From: Lachnospiraceae bacterium UBA5899
Lineage (GTDB): Bacteria; Bacillota; Clostridia; Lachnospirales; Lachnospiraceae
Direction of reading: 5' to 3'
Length of the DNA: 31,304 bases
Assembly: GCA_002432425.1 (NCBI GenBank)
Contig: DJEL01000034.1
Location: 1 to 31,304, forward strand
The notes under the pieces are model-generated. The model made no database searches. It saw only the letters and a program-made list of their open reading frames with translations, and was not told the DNA's origin. A program made the translations under genes and the position numbers. Positions 1 to 7,414 of this stretch are shown one piece after another (the first letter of the stretch is position 1; each line of letters opens with the position of its first letter).

Positions 1-1
1 C

Positions 2-1051
2 CCCACGGCAACCGGCAGTTACATCAAAGTAGGCAGCGAACAAAAGGCAGATGGAACATACACATCAGCCTCAATGCAGTGGTTTGCATTCCCGGATATG
101 GAAGCATGCGTGAGAGGGTATTTTGATTTTATCAATACTCCAAGATATGCAAACTTGAAAGGGGTCACAACTCCGAGAGAATACCTGCAGAACATCAGAG
201 CGGATGGATACGCCACATCCTTAAAGTATGTGGACAATCTGATGGCAGTGATACGGGAGTATAATTTAACACGATTTGATGAAGGAAAGAAGGTAGAAGG
301 CATGAGTAACAGTACACTGGCAACGTATACCAGAATAAGCCCCAATAAAACAAGCCCCAGAAACCACAAGATTGATACCATTACCATTCACTGTATGGCT
401 GGGAATTTGACAGTGGAGAGATGCGGAGAGGGATTTGCCAAGAGGACACGTATGGCATCATCCAACTATGGAATTGGCAGTGATGGACGGATTGGACTAT
501 ACGTGGAAGAAAAGGACCGTAGCTGGTGCAGCAGTAACAAGGCAAATGACATGAGAGCCGTAACCATTGAGGTAGCCAATGACGGCGGAGCAGCAACCGG
601 ATGGCATGTATCGGATGCAGCTATGACATCACTGATTGCCCTGGTAACGGATATCTGCCAGCGAAACGGCATCAAGCAGTTGTTATGGAAGGGAGATAAA
701 AGCCTGATTGGACAGGTGGACAAGCAGAACATGACTGTCCATAGATGGTTTAAGAACAAAGCCTGTCCGGGGGATTATCTGTATGGTAAACATGCCTATA
801 TCGCTGCAGAAGTTAATAAGCGTCTGGGCGTGACGGAAACGCAGCCTGCAGAGCAGCCGGCATCCAGCAACTACAAAGTTCGCATTACCGCAAGCACATT
901 AAATGTACGTGCCGGAGCTGGTACATCCTACAAGGTCACCACTACGGTTAAGAAGGGTGGCATTTATACCATCACGGCAGAACAGAACGGATGGGGAAAA
1001 TTAAAATCCGGCGCAGGGTGGATTTCATTGAAGTACACAGAAAGGGTATAA
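2..1051 (+). CDS. Prophage endolysin: glucosaminidase (partial) + N-acetylmuramoyl-L-alanine amidase + SH3 domain
   Basis: Peptidoglycan hydrolase of the phage lysis module. The reading frame is open to the left edge, so the 5' end is missing; an internal ATG at 74 is not a credible start. The first ~90 residues look like the C-terminal part of a glucosaminidase (FlgJ/LytD-like) domain (YFDFINTPRYANL, GYATSLKYVDNL). A type 2 amidase domain follows: an early His in TIHCM, then VHRWFKNKACPGDYL, which supplies the His and Cys expected as zinc ligands in the T7-lysozyme family. A linker rich in Gln, Pro and Ala leads to a C-terminal bacterial SH3 domain (ASTLNVRAGAG...GWGKLKSGAGWISL), probably wall-binding. 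It is the last gene before the interrupted cotJC, the usual place for lysis genes at the attR side of TP901-1/A118-like prophages. A host autolysin is possible but fits the context less well. Confidence 0.85.
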   Translation, partial: PTATGSYIKVGSEQKADGTYTSASMQWFAFPDMEACVRGYFDFINTPRYANLKGVTTPREYLQNIRADGYATSLKYVDNLMAVIREYNLTRFDEGKKVEGMSNSTLATYTRISPNKTSPRNHKIDTITIHCMAGNLTVERCGEGFAKRTRMASSNYGIGSDGRIGLYVEEKDRSWCSSNKANDMRAVTIEVANDGGAATGWHVSDAAMTSLIALVTDICQRNGIKQLLWKGDKSLIGQVDKQNMTVHRWFKNKACPGDYLYGKHAYIAAEVNKRLGVTETQPAEQPASSNYKVRITASTLNVRAGAGTSYKVTTTVKKGGIYTITAEQNGWGKLKSGAGWISLKYTERV

Positions 1052-1056
1052 CGGAG

Positions 1057-1094
1057 AAATCCGGCAGGTGTGGACAAACACCGGCCGGATTTTT
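1057..1094 (+). terminator. Rho-independent terminator after the endolysin
   Basis: A 9-bp stem (1057-1065 with 1084-1092, AAATCCGGC/GCCGGATTT) continues after one mismatch into GGTGT/ACACC around a 6-nt loop and ends in a short T-run. It begins 5 nt after the endolysin stop codon and marks the end of the phage late transcript. Confidence 0.85.
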
Positions 1095-1140
1095 GATAAA
1101 TTTTTGTGCTAATAATATTAAGGTAGAAGTTCGTTTAATT

Positions 1141-1162
1141 TTAACATTTCTATCAACCATGT
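1141..1162. other. Putative prophage attachment-site junction inside cotJC
   Basis: On the minus strand, cotJC matches its family through GTEELAH (His68 codon at 1159-1161) and then turns abruptly into GGT TGA TAG and AT-rich DNA that does not encode CotJC. The phage endolysin and its terminator lie about 60-100 bp further on. This is what one host/phage hybrid att site would look like. The exact crossover and core cannot be fixed without the other end of the element. An imperfect inverted repeat (GGTAGAA at 1122-1128 against TTCTATC at 1148-1154, 6 of 7 paired) lies on the phage side and could be part of a recombinase site. Confidence 0.6.
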
Positions 1163-1362
1163 GCCAATTCTTCCGTGCCGATGTCCGTAAGCAGACCGGC
1201 AACTTCTTTATAGGGCATGGCGTAGCGTTGGGAGAGATAGCGCATGCTGGCACCCATTTCCCCGTCGGGACCGCCGTACTGGGACATGATGACGGTGGCA
1301 AGCTTGGCATTGGGTTCCTTGATATTTACCGGGAACTGCAGTCTTTTTTCATAATTCCACAT
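1153..1362 (-). CDS. cotJC: Spore coat protein CotJC (Mn-catalase family), N-terminal fragment interrupted by prophage
   Basis: The 69 residues match the N-terminus of CotJC (MWNYEKRLQFPV, QYGGPDGEMGASMRYLSQRY, LLTDIGTEELAH). The family is about 190-200 residues long, so roughly two thirds is missing. The break falls just after the conserved metal-ligand motif E65-L-A-H68, followed by one foreign Gly codon and TGA TAG. The start at 1362 is chosen because an AAAGGAGG ribosome binding site lies just upstream and the family begins MW.YEK; an in-frame ATG 30 nt earlier lies inside cotJB. The CotJ proteins assemble into the inner spore coat and cotJ is SigE-dependent in B. subtilis. As it stands the product should be inactive. 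Excision of the adjoining prophage could rejoin it to the missing 3' part, expected left of this window. Confidence 0.85.
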   Translation of the reverse strand: MWNYEKRLQFPVNIKEPNAKLATVIMSQYGGPDGEMGASMRYLSQRYAMPYKEVAGLLTDIGTEELAHG

Positions 1363-1676
1363 TATTTTATACCTCCTTTGCAGGGCAGACATTCAGGGGC
1401 GGGACCTTCTTTTTCATAGCTGCTTTTCCAGGGAAGTGGAGCAAGTCCCCAGCTCCATTCCGTCATGTCGGAGGAAAAACTGGTCTGCAGCGGATAATAT
1501 TTCTCCGAGAACTGTCTTGTTAAGTCCATACGGATTTTATTGTAATGGTTAAAATAGGCAATGGCCTGTTTATCGAAAGGATGTGTATCCAGATATTCCG
1601 TAAAATCCACGAGGGTAAAATCAAGGATGCTGATATCCTTTAACATTTGTTCCATTTCGGACTGCTGGTTGTTCAT
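1362..1676 (-). CDS. cotJB: Spore coat protein CotJB
   Basis: A 104-residue protein of the CotJB family, recognised by its length, the pattern LDFTLVDFTEYLDTHPFD, then a helix with YFNHYNKIR, and its place between cotJA and cotJC. CotJB is a small spore-coat component made in the mother cell together with CotJA and CotJC; its biochemical role is unknown. The start overlaps the cotJA stop (ATGA) and its own stop overlaps the cotJC start (TAATG), so the three genes are probably translationally coupled. The C-terminal tail (PAPECLPCKGGIK) contains two Cys. Unlike cotJC, this gene appears intact. Confidence 0.88.
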   Translation of the reverse strand: MNNQQSEMEQMLKDISILDFTLVDFTEYLDTHPFDKQAIAYFNHYNKIRMDLTRQFSEKYYPLQTSFSSDMTEWSWGLAPLPWKSSYEKEGPAPECLPCKGGIK

Positions 1677-1843
1677 GAAGTCATCCTCCTTCCCGTGAAG
1701 GGCTTGTTTAATTCCGGAAAAATGGTCCCTTTCTGAAAGGCATCTTCCAGATTTTCATAAATGGAAGTAAACTGCTGCCAGGGAACATATGCCATGGCAA
1801 TGGGGTAGCGGTCTAAATATTCACCATAGTTTTTATTCTGCAT
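1673..1843 (-). CDS. cotJA: Spore coat associated protein CotJA
   Basis: A 56-codon gene. The protein begins MQNKNYGEYLDRYPIAMAYV and continues PWQQFTSIYENLEDAFQKGT then IFPELNKPF. The AYVPWQxF and GTIFPELxKPF segments are the CotJA family signature. It is shorter at the N-terminus than many homologues but holds the whole conserved core. It ends in a 4-nt overlap with cotJB. Only a weak GAGG lies upstream of the ATG. About 35 nt upstream on this strand is CATATAGT, which partly resembles a SigE -10 element; the -35 is unconvincing. Gene identity rests on the motifs and the cotJABC order. Confidence 0.85.
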   Translation of the reverse strand: MQNKNYGEYLDRYPIAMAYVPWQQFTSIYENLEDAFQKGTIFPELNKPFTGRRMTS

Positions 1844-1908
1844 GGAAAAACCTCAAAATCATTTTCTATACTATATGAAAAAAAGGCCGGTAAGTTACCA
1901 ATTGCTAT

Positions 1909-1937
1909 TTGACAGATTATACAGTAAAGAGTATAAT
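1909..1937 (+). promoter_or_regulatory. Sigma-A promoter of feoAB with an overlapping inverted repeat
   Basis: Perfect -35 TTGACA (1909-1914) and -10 TATAAT (1932-1937) with a 17-nt spacer, 32 nt before the feoA ATG. The spacer and -10 hold an exact inverted repeat, ATTATAC (1916-1922), 8 nt, GTATAAT (1931-1937). A repressor bound there would occlude RNA polymerase. An iron-responsive regulator is the natural guess for feoAB, but the sequence is not an obvious classical Fur or DtxR box. Confidence 0.8.
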
Positions 1938-1968
1938 TTAGCGAAATTATGCGTTGGGAGAGAGAAGT

Positions 1969-2205
1969 ATGACACTTGCGGATGCAAAGAAAAATGAAGA
2001 TTACCTGATCAAGGGGCTATTTGTGGAAGAAGCGGTAACAAGAAGACTGCAGGCCCTTGGGTTAAATGACGGTGTAAAAATCAGTATACTTAACAGGAAG
2101 AGAAAAGGTTCCCTGATTATCAGGGTGAGAGGAACAAGACTGGCACTTGGAAGACATCTTTCTTCCAATATAGAGGTAGAGGAGGTCTCAGGTCATGAAG
2201 CGTGA
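1969..2205 (+). CDS. feoA: Ferrous iron transport protein A (FeoA)
   Basis: A small SH3-like beta-barrel cytosolic protein (78 residues from this start) thought to support FeoB-mediated Fe(II) uptake. The pattern MTLADAKKNEDYLIKGL, then RRLQALGLNDG and RVRGTRLALGRHLSSNIEVEE, is the usual FeoA arrangement ending in a 'G..ialg...A..I.V' strand. The ATG at 1969 is preferred over an in-frame TTG at 1954 because GGGAGAGAG sits at the right distance and family proteins begin at 'M.LadA'. The 3' end overlaps feoB by 11 nt, with the feoB ribosome binding site inside feoA, so the two are co-translated from the strong promoter at 1909-1937. Confidence 0.92.
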   Translation: MTLADAKKNEDYLIKGLFVEEAVTRRLQALGLNDGVKISILNRKRKGSLIIRVRGTRLALGRHLSSNIEVEEVSGHEA

Positions 2206-4195
2206 GATTAAAGTTGCCTGTGTAGGAAACCCCAACTGTGGGAAAACAACCTTGTTTAATGCTTTGACTGGCTCTAAATTAAAGGTCGCAAACTGGCCGG
2301 GTGTTACTGTGGAAAAGGTAGAGGGCCATACGACTTATGAAGATACGGAAATTGATTTGATAGACACCCCCGGAATTTATTCCCTGACCTGTTATACGAT
2401 TGAGGAAAAGGTAACCAGAAAATGCGTTATGGATGATGATATAGATGTTATTATAAACGTGGTGGATGCTTCTTCCTTAGAGAGAAATCTGTATCTGACG
2501 TTACAGCTTTTAGAGCTTGGAAAGCCGGTGGTGCTGGCTCTTAACATGATGGATATTGTGCAGGAAAGAGGAATGGAACTGGACTTACACAGACTGCCGG
2601 AAATGCTGGGAGATATTCCCACGGTGCCGGTTTCCGCTGCCAAACGGACCGGACTGGACATTCTTCTGCATGCCGTGATTCATCATTATGAAGAGCAGAA
2701 AAATGCAGAATACATTTTACAGTACCCGGAAGAAATAGAGAACAAGATTGCCAAATTAGAGGTTATGATGGAGGCTCATTATCCTACACATTCCTCCAGA
2801 AGATGGCATGCCATTAAGCTTTTGGAAAATGACGAAGAGGTCATGAAAGAACATCCGATCAATATAGAGGACGTTGTGGACAGAAGTTATGAAAAGGAAA
2901 TTATCAACTGCAAATACCAGTACATAGAGTCCATTGTAAAGGAAGTTCTTTTTTATAAAAATAAAAAAGCCGCAGCAACGGACAAAATAGATAAACTGCT
3001 GACGAATGAGTGGCTGGGACTGCCCATGTTCCTCTGTATTATGGGCATTGTCTTTTTTATGACCTTTACGGTAGGAGACCTGTTAAAGGGCGTCTTTGAG
3101 CAGGGATTGGGACTGATTTCGACCGCTGTGCGGGCAGGACTTCTTAAAGTTCATACGGCAGATTGGCTGGTTTCCCTGATTGTGGACGGAATTATTAACG
3201 GTGTGGGCGGTATCCTGACCTTTTTGCCAAATATATTCATCTTATTTCTGGCGCTGGCTATTTTGGAAGACAGCGGTTATATGTCCCGTGTGGCATACGT
3301 GATGGATTCCATTATGGGGAAAGTAGGTCTATCCGGAAAGGCCTTTCTTCCCATGATTTTAGGCTTTGGCTGCACCGTTCCAGCCATTATGGCAACGAGA
3401 GCCCTGGAAACGGAACACGACAGAAGAAAAACCATGATTATCACCCCTTTTATGTCCTGCTCCGCAAGATTGCCCATTTACGTTATTTTTTCGGAAATGT
3501 TTTTTCCGAAATACGCCGGACTGGTAGCGTTCTCTTTCTATGTAGTCGGCATTTTTGTGGCAATTGTCACAGCTTTAATCATTAATAAGCTGGAAAAGGG
3601 CCATGAAAACGATTCTCTTCTGATAGAGCTTCCGGAATATAAAAGACCCAATGCCCGTACGGTGAGAATTTATGTCTGGAATAAGGTGAAAGATTATCTG
3701 ACCAAAGCGGGAACCACTATTTTTATCGCATCCATTATCATATGGTTTATCTTAAATTTTGGAACAAAGGGAATGGTGAAAAATCCGGCGGACAGCTTTG
3801 GCGCCATAATCGGAAAATGGCTGGTACCGGTTCTTGCTCCGGCGGGACTTGGCATGTGGCAGATCGCAGTAGCACTGATTTCCGGTATTTCGGCAAAAGA
3901 AGTTGTGGTGAGCAGCTTTTCTGTTTTGTTTGGCGTTGCCAATGCCAACTCCGCTGACGGCATGGCAACCATACTGGCAAACATCCATGCACAGAATCCG
4001 GCTTTCGGTCCCTTAAATGCATACTGTCTGATGCTGTTCTGCCTGCTTTATGTACCTTGTGTGGCATCCATAGCCACCATAAAAAAAGAGAGCGGATCCT
4101 TAAAATTTACCCTGGGGCTGTTGGGATTCCAGATTTTAACGGCATGGGTTATTTCCGTTCTGGTATTCCAGATCGGAAGTCTGTTTATCAGATAA
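2195..4195 (+). CDS. feoB: Ferrous iron transport protein B (FeoB)
   Basis: The polytopic inner-membrane Fe(II) transporter with an N-terminal G domain. G1 GNPNCGKTT is at residues 11-19, G3 DTPG at 57-60, G4 NMMD at 117-120, followed by VSAAKRTG (G5). A helical linker runs to about residue 265, then come many membrane segments with the two Gate regions: GFGCTVPAIMATRAL..E.DRRKT..I.PFMSCSARLPIY and, later, ISAKEVVVSS and LLYVPCVASIATIKKE. At 666 residues it has a usual Firmicute length, shorter than E. coli FeoB. No feoC follows. The GGAGG in feoA fixes the ATG at 2195. No convincing terminator was seen in the 120 bp before the hydrogenase gene. Confidence 0.96.
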   Translation: MKREIKVACVGNPNCGKTTLFNALTGSKLKVANWPGVTVEKVEGHTTYEDTEIDLIDTPGIYSLTCYTIEEKVTRKCVMDDDIDVIINVVDASSLERNLYLTLQLLELGKPVVLALNMMDIVQERGMELDLHRLPEMLGDIPTVPVSAAKRTGLDILLHAVIHHYEEQKNAEYILQYPEEIENKIAKLEVMMEAHYPTHSSRRWHAIKLLENDEEVMKEHPINIEDVVDRSYEKEIINCKYQYIESIVKEVLFYKNKKAAATDKIDKLLTNEWLGLPMFLCIMGIVFFMTFTVGDLLKGVFEQGLGLISTAVRAGLLKVHTADWLVSLIVDGIINGVGGILTFLPNIFILFLALAILEDSGYMSRVAYVMDSIMGKVGLSGKAFLPMILGFGCTVPAIMATRALETEHDRRKTMIITPFMSCSARLPIYVIFSEMFFPKYAGLVAFSFYVVGIFVAIVTALIINKLEKGHENDSLLIELPEYKRPNARTVRIYVWNKVKDYLTKAGTTIFIASIIIWFILNFGTKGMVKNPADSFGAIIGKWLVPVLAPAGLGMWQIAVALISGISAKEVVVSSFSVLFGVANANSADGMATILANIHAQNPAFGPLNAYCLMLFCLLYVPCVASIATIKKESGSLKFTLGLLGFQILTAWVISVLVFQIGSLFIR

Positions 4196-4321
4196 AACAC
4201 ATGTGATAAAATTTTAACAAGAACACTTGATTTCCTGCTTTTTTTATGCTTTACTTAATTTGTAATGCTTTTGGGGAAAAGCCCCAAGGAGCATAATTTT
4301 ACCCGGAAAGGTATGAACAAT

Positions 4322-5815
4322 ATGAGTGATATGAGAGGAATCGATACCCAGGTCAGAAAGCGTCGCAGAAGAGTGTTTAAGGAAGTGGCAAACCTGGCTT
4401 ATACATCCAAAAACCTGAAAGATGACTGTGAGGCACTTCCTTATAAAATTGTGGATTACGATACCACGGATTATCTGGACAGTGTTTACCGTGACCGCGC
4501 CATTATCAGAGAACAAATCAGACTGGCAATGGGAATGTCACTAAGACCGGAAAACAGAGACAGGCCCGGACATCTGACAGAAGGCATTGAGGAAAGCAAT
4601 ATTGATGAAAAATATTACGAACCGCCTCTTATGCAGGTAATTCCTTCTGCATGCAATGCCTGCCCCGTAAACCAGTTTGAAGTAACGGATACCTGTATGG
4701 GTTGTCTGGCGCATCCCTGCCGTGAAGTATGCCCGGTGGGCGCCATGACCATGGTAAACGGCAAGTCCTTTATTAATCAGGAAAAATGTATCAAGTGCGG
4801 CAAGTGTAAGGCTGTATGCCCCTATGATGCGATTTCCCACAGAGAAAGACCCTGTAAGAAGGCATGCGGCATCAATGCCATTGAAAGTGATAAACATGGC
4901 AGAGCAGTGATTAACAGCAATCTCTGTGTATCCTGCGGTCAGTGCATGGTAAGCTGTCCTTTCGGTGCGATTGCCGATAAATCCCAGATATTTCAGCTTA
5001 TCCGCGCCCTGCAGTCCGGACGTATGATTATTGCCCAGGTGGCACCGTCCTTTGCCGGACAATTCGGTCCCAAGGTAACACCGGACATGTTCAAGACGGC
5101 GTTAAAGGAGCTGGGCTTTGCGGAAGTATATGAAACCGCTATCGGCGCCGATATGGGCTGCGTGGCGGAAGCAGAGCATTATGTTAGAGAAGTAGCTACC
5201 GGCAAGCAGGCATTCGCCCTGACATCCTGTTGTCCTTCCTGGGCAATGATGGCGAAAAATCTGTTCCCGGAAACCATTGATAAAATCAGCAACGAGCTGA
5301 CGCCCATGGTGGCAACGGCAAGAGTGATTAAGGAAAAGCATCCCGATGCCAGCGTAGTATTTATCGGACCCTGTGCATCCAAGAAGTTAGAGGCATCCCG
5401 TACAACGGTACGTTCTGATGTGGACTTTGTCATTACCTTTGAAGAACTTACCGGTATGTTTGAAGCCAAGGGCATTCTGGTAGAGGAAATCAAAGCCATG
5501 GATGAACTGAAAGGCGCAACGGCAGCCGGAAGAGGTTACGGCGTTGCAGGCGGTGTGGCAAGCGCTATTGAAAGCTGCATCAAGGAATATTATCCCGGTA
5601 CCGCAGTTCATGTGGAGCATGCGGAAAGCCTGGCAGAATGTAAAAAGATGCTGTTACTTGCCAAAGCAGGCAAGATGAACGGCTGTCTGATAGAAGGTAT
5701 GGCATGTCCCGGAGGCTGCGTGGCCGGTGCGGGTACAAACGTAGCCATTCCGCAGGCAAGCAGGGAACTGGCAAAATTCAAGGCACAAGCCACACAGAAA
5801 ATTCCGCCCCAGTAG
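4322..5815 (+). CDS. Monomeric [FeFe] hydrogenase, ferredoxin-type Fe-S domains plus H-cluster (group B-like)
   Basis: Cytosolic iron-only hydrogenase that interconverts protons and H2 with electrons from ferredoxin. The N-terminal third is Cys-rich: CNACP, then TCMGCLAHPCREVCP, CIKCGKCKAVCP and CVSCGQCMVSCP, so several [4Fe-4S] clusters are expected. H-cluster motifs: L1 TSCCPSW (C303, C304), L2 GPCASKK (C351), L3 EGMACPGGC (C462, C466). Gly instead of Met before the L2 Pro-Cys is typical of group B rather than the CpI-like group A; that assignment is inference. The start at 4322 is chosen because GGAAAGG lies 10 nt upstream; an ATG at 4313 is too close to it and one at 4265 lacks a site. 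It follows feoAB on the same strand. Maturases HydEFG are not in the window. Confidence 0.92.
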   Translation: MSDMRGIDTQVRKRRRRVFKEVANLAYTSKNLKDDCEALPYKIVDYDTTDYLDSVYRDRAIIREQIRLAMGMSLRPENRDRPGHLTEGIEESNIDEKYYEPPLMQVIPSACNACPVNQFEVTDTCMGCLAHPCREVCPVGAMTMVNGKSFINQEKCIKCGKCKAVCPYDAISHRERPCKKACGINAIESDKHGRAVINSNLCVSCGQCMVSCPFGAIADKSQIFQLIRALQSGRMIIAQVAPSFAGQFGPKVTPDMFKTALKELGFAEVYETAIGADMGCVAEAEHYVREVATGKQAFALTSCCPSWAMMAKNLFPETIDKISNELTPMVATARVIKEKHPDASVVFIGPCASKKLEASRTTVRSDVDFVITFEELTGMFEAKGILVEEIKAMDELKGATAAGRGYGVAGGVASAIESCIKEYYPGTAVHVEHAESLAECKKMLLLAKAGKMNGCLIEGMACPGGCVAGAGTNVAIPQASRELAKFKAQATQKIPPQ

Positions 5816-5828
5816 AGGTACTTTAGAC

Positions 5829-5883
5829 AAGTGCAGCCCGTTTCCCTGTACAGAAAAGTGGGAAGAAGGCTTGCACTTTCTTT
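5829..5883 (+). terminator. Probable terminator between the hydrogenase gene and gltX
   Basis: A long interrupted hairpin: AAGTGCA-GCC (5829-5838) pairs with GGC-TTGCACTT (5868-5878) with one bulge, and TTCCC pairs with GGGAA (5860-5864) inside. TCTTT follows. It starts 14 nt after the hydrogenase stop. The T-run is poor, so this could instead be a 5' leader structure of gltX; it does not show T-box features. Confidence 0.5.
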
Positions 5884-5956
5884 GCAAAAATCATACAATA
5901 AGAAAAGTGTGCGAAAGAAATGCACAGCCGATACAATGACAGAAAGGGAGAGTAAA

Positions 5957-7414
5957 ATGACTAAAATCAGAACAAGGTACGCACCCAGTCCGACAGGTAA
6001 AATGCATGTGGGAAATCTGCGTTCCGCGTTATATGAATTTTTAATTGCAAAGCATGCAGGCGGAGATTTCATGCTCCGTATTGAGGATACCGACCAGGAA
6101 AGATATGTGGAAGGCGCTACGGAAATTATTTACCGTACTCTGGAAGAAGCAGGTATTACCCATGACGAAGGTCCCGACAAGGACGGCGGATACGGTCCCT
6201 ATGTGCAGAGCGAGCGTATGAAGACCGGCATCTATATGAAGTATGCTAAGGAGCTGATTGAAAAGGGCGAGGCTTATTACTGTTTCTGCGACAAGGAAAG
6301 ACTGGCTACCTTAAAGACAGAAATTGTGGAAGGCAAGGAAATCATGATTTATGACAAGCACTGCCTCTCCTTATCCAAAGAAGAAATCGAAAAGAATTTG
6401 CAGGAAGGCAAGCCTTTCGTTATCAGACAGAACAATCCAACAGAAGGCACCACCACATTCCATGACGAGCTGTACGGAGACATTACGGTCAACAACAGCG
6501 AGCTGGACGACATGATTTTGATTAAATCCGACGGCTATCCCACCTACAATTTTGCAAATGTAGTGGATGACCATACTATGAACATTACCCATGTAGTAAG
6601 AGGTAACGAATACCTTTCCTCTTCTCCGAAGTACGTGCGTCTGTACGATGCTTTCGGCTGGCAGGTACCGGTTTACGTGCATCTGCCCCTGATTACGGAT
6701 GAAAACCACAGAAAGCTTTCCAAGAGAAGCGGACATGCATCCTTTGAAGACCTTTTAGCCCTTGGATTTTTACCGGAAGCCATCGTAAACTACATTGCGC
6801 TTTTAGGTTGGAGTCCCGAAGACAACCGGGAAATCTTTTCGCTGGACGAGCTTATCAAAGAATTCGATTACCACAGAATCAACAAATCCCCGTCCGTATT
6901 TGACATCGTAAAGTTAAGATGGATGAACGGTGAATACTTAAAGGCAATGGATTTCGACAAGTTCTATGAAATGGCAGAGCCTTACTTAAAGGAAGCGCTG
7001 GGAGAGGGCTTTGACTTAAAGAAGATTGCTGCCATGGTGAAAACACGTATCGAAGTATTTCCGGATATTGCCGGACAGGTTGATTTCTTCAAGAAACTGC
7101 CGGAATACAGCATTGACATGTATACCCACAAAAAGATGAAGACCAATGCAGAGTCTTCCTTAAAGGTATTAAAGGATATGCTCCCTATTCTGGAAGCACA
7201 GGAAGATTATTCCAACGATGCGCTGTATCAGACACTTCTTGCTTATGTGGAAAAGGAAGGTGTAAAGAACGGATATGTAATGTGGCCCATCCGTACTGCC
7301 GTATCCGGCAAACAGATGACTCCCGCAGGTGCAACCGAAATCATGGAAGTGCTTGGTAAGGAAGAAACCCTGAAACGTATTCGCAAAGGAATTGAAATGC
7401 TTGAAAATGTATAA
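5957..7414 (+). CDS. gltX: Glutamate--tRNA ligase
   Basis: Class I aminoacyl-tRNA synthetase that charges tRNA-Glu (and often tRNA-Gln, as precursor for amidation, in Firmicutes). 485 residues, the normal length. Signatures: the HIGH-type motif in PSPTGKMHVGN (residues 10-20), LRIEDTDQER, a Cys cluster YCFCDKE that may bind zinc, VVRGNEYLSSSPKYV, and the KMSKS-type loop KLSKR at 253-257. The ATG at 5957 is preferred because AAAGGGAG precedes it and the family begins near 'kiRTRyAPSPTG'; an in-frame ATG 126 nt upstream falls in the hairpin region. The stop overlaps the start of the downstream helicase gene by 8 nt. Confidence 0.96.
   Translation: MTKIRTRYAPSPTGKMHVGNLRSALYEFLIAKHAGGDFMLRIEDTDQERYVEGATEIIYRTLEEAGITHDEGPDKDGGYGPYVQSERMKTGIYMKYAKELIEKGEAYYCFCDKERLATLKTEIVEGKEIMIYDKHCLSLSKEEIEKNLQEGKPFVIRQNNPTEGTTTFHDELYGDITVNNSELDDMILIKSDGYPTYNFANVVDDHTMNITHVVRGNEYLSSSPKYVRLYDAFGWQVPVYVHLPLITDENHRKLSKRSGHASFEDLLALGFLPEAIVNYIALLGWSPEDNREIFSLDELIKEFDYHRINKSPSVFDIVKLRWMNGEYLKAMDFDKFYEMAEPYLKEALGEGFDLKKIAAMVKTRIEVFPDIAGQVDFFKKLPEYSIDMYTHKKMKTNAESSLKVLKDMLPILEAQEDYSNDALYQTLLAYVEKEGVKNGYVMWPIRTAVSGKQMTPAGATEIMEVLGKEETLKRIRKGIEMLENV

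Noticed and set aside
381..759. Long minus-strand frames opposite the endolysin
   Set aside because: They are shadows of a strongly supported plus-strand gene; no ribosome binding sites and no recognisable protein patterns.
991..1419. A 142-codon plus-strand frame across the prophage/cotJC junction
   Set aside because: It runs through the terminator and antisense to cotJC and cotJB, and has no recognisable protein content.
1861..1900. SigE promoter for cotJA (CATATAGT as -10)
   Set aside because: SigE control is expected from B. subtilis cotJ, but the -10 matches only 6 of 8 and no -35 is convincing, so it was not listed as a feature.
4271..4287. Hairpin TTGGGG-AAAAG-CCCCAA as a feoB terminator
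   Set aside because: No T-run follows on either strand, and it lies in the hydrogenase leader; too small to call.
5816..5956. T-box or other riboswitch upstream of gltX
   Set aside because: The region is only 141 nt with one hairpin that reads better as a terminator, and no recognisable T-box core sequence.
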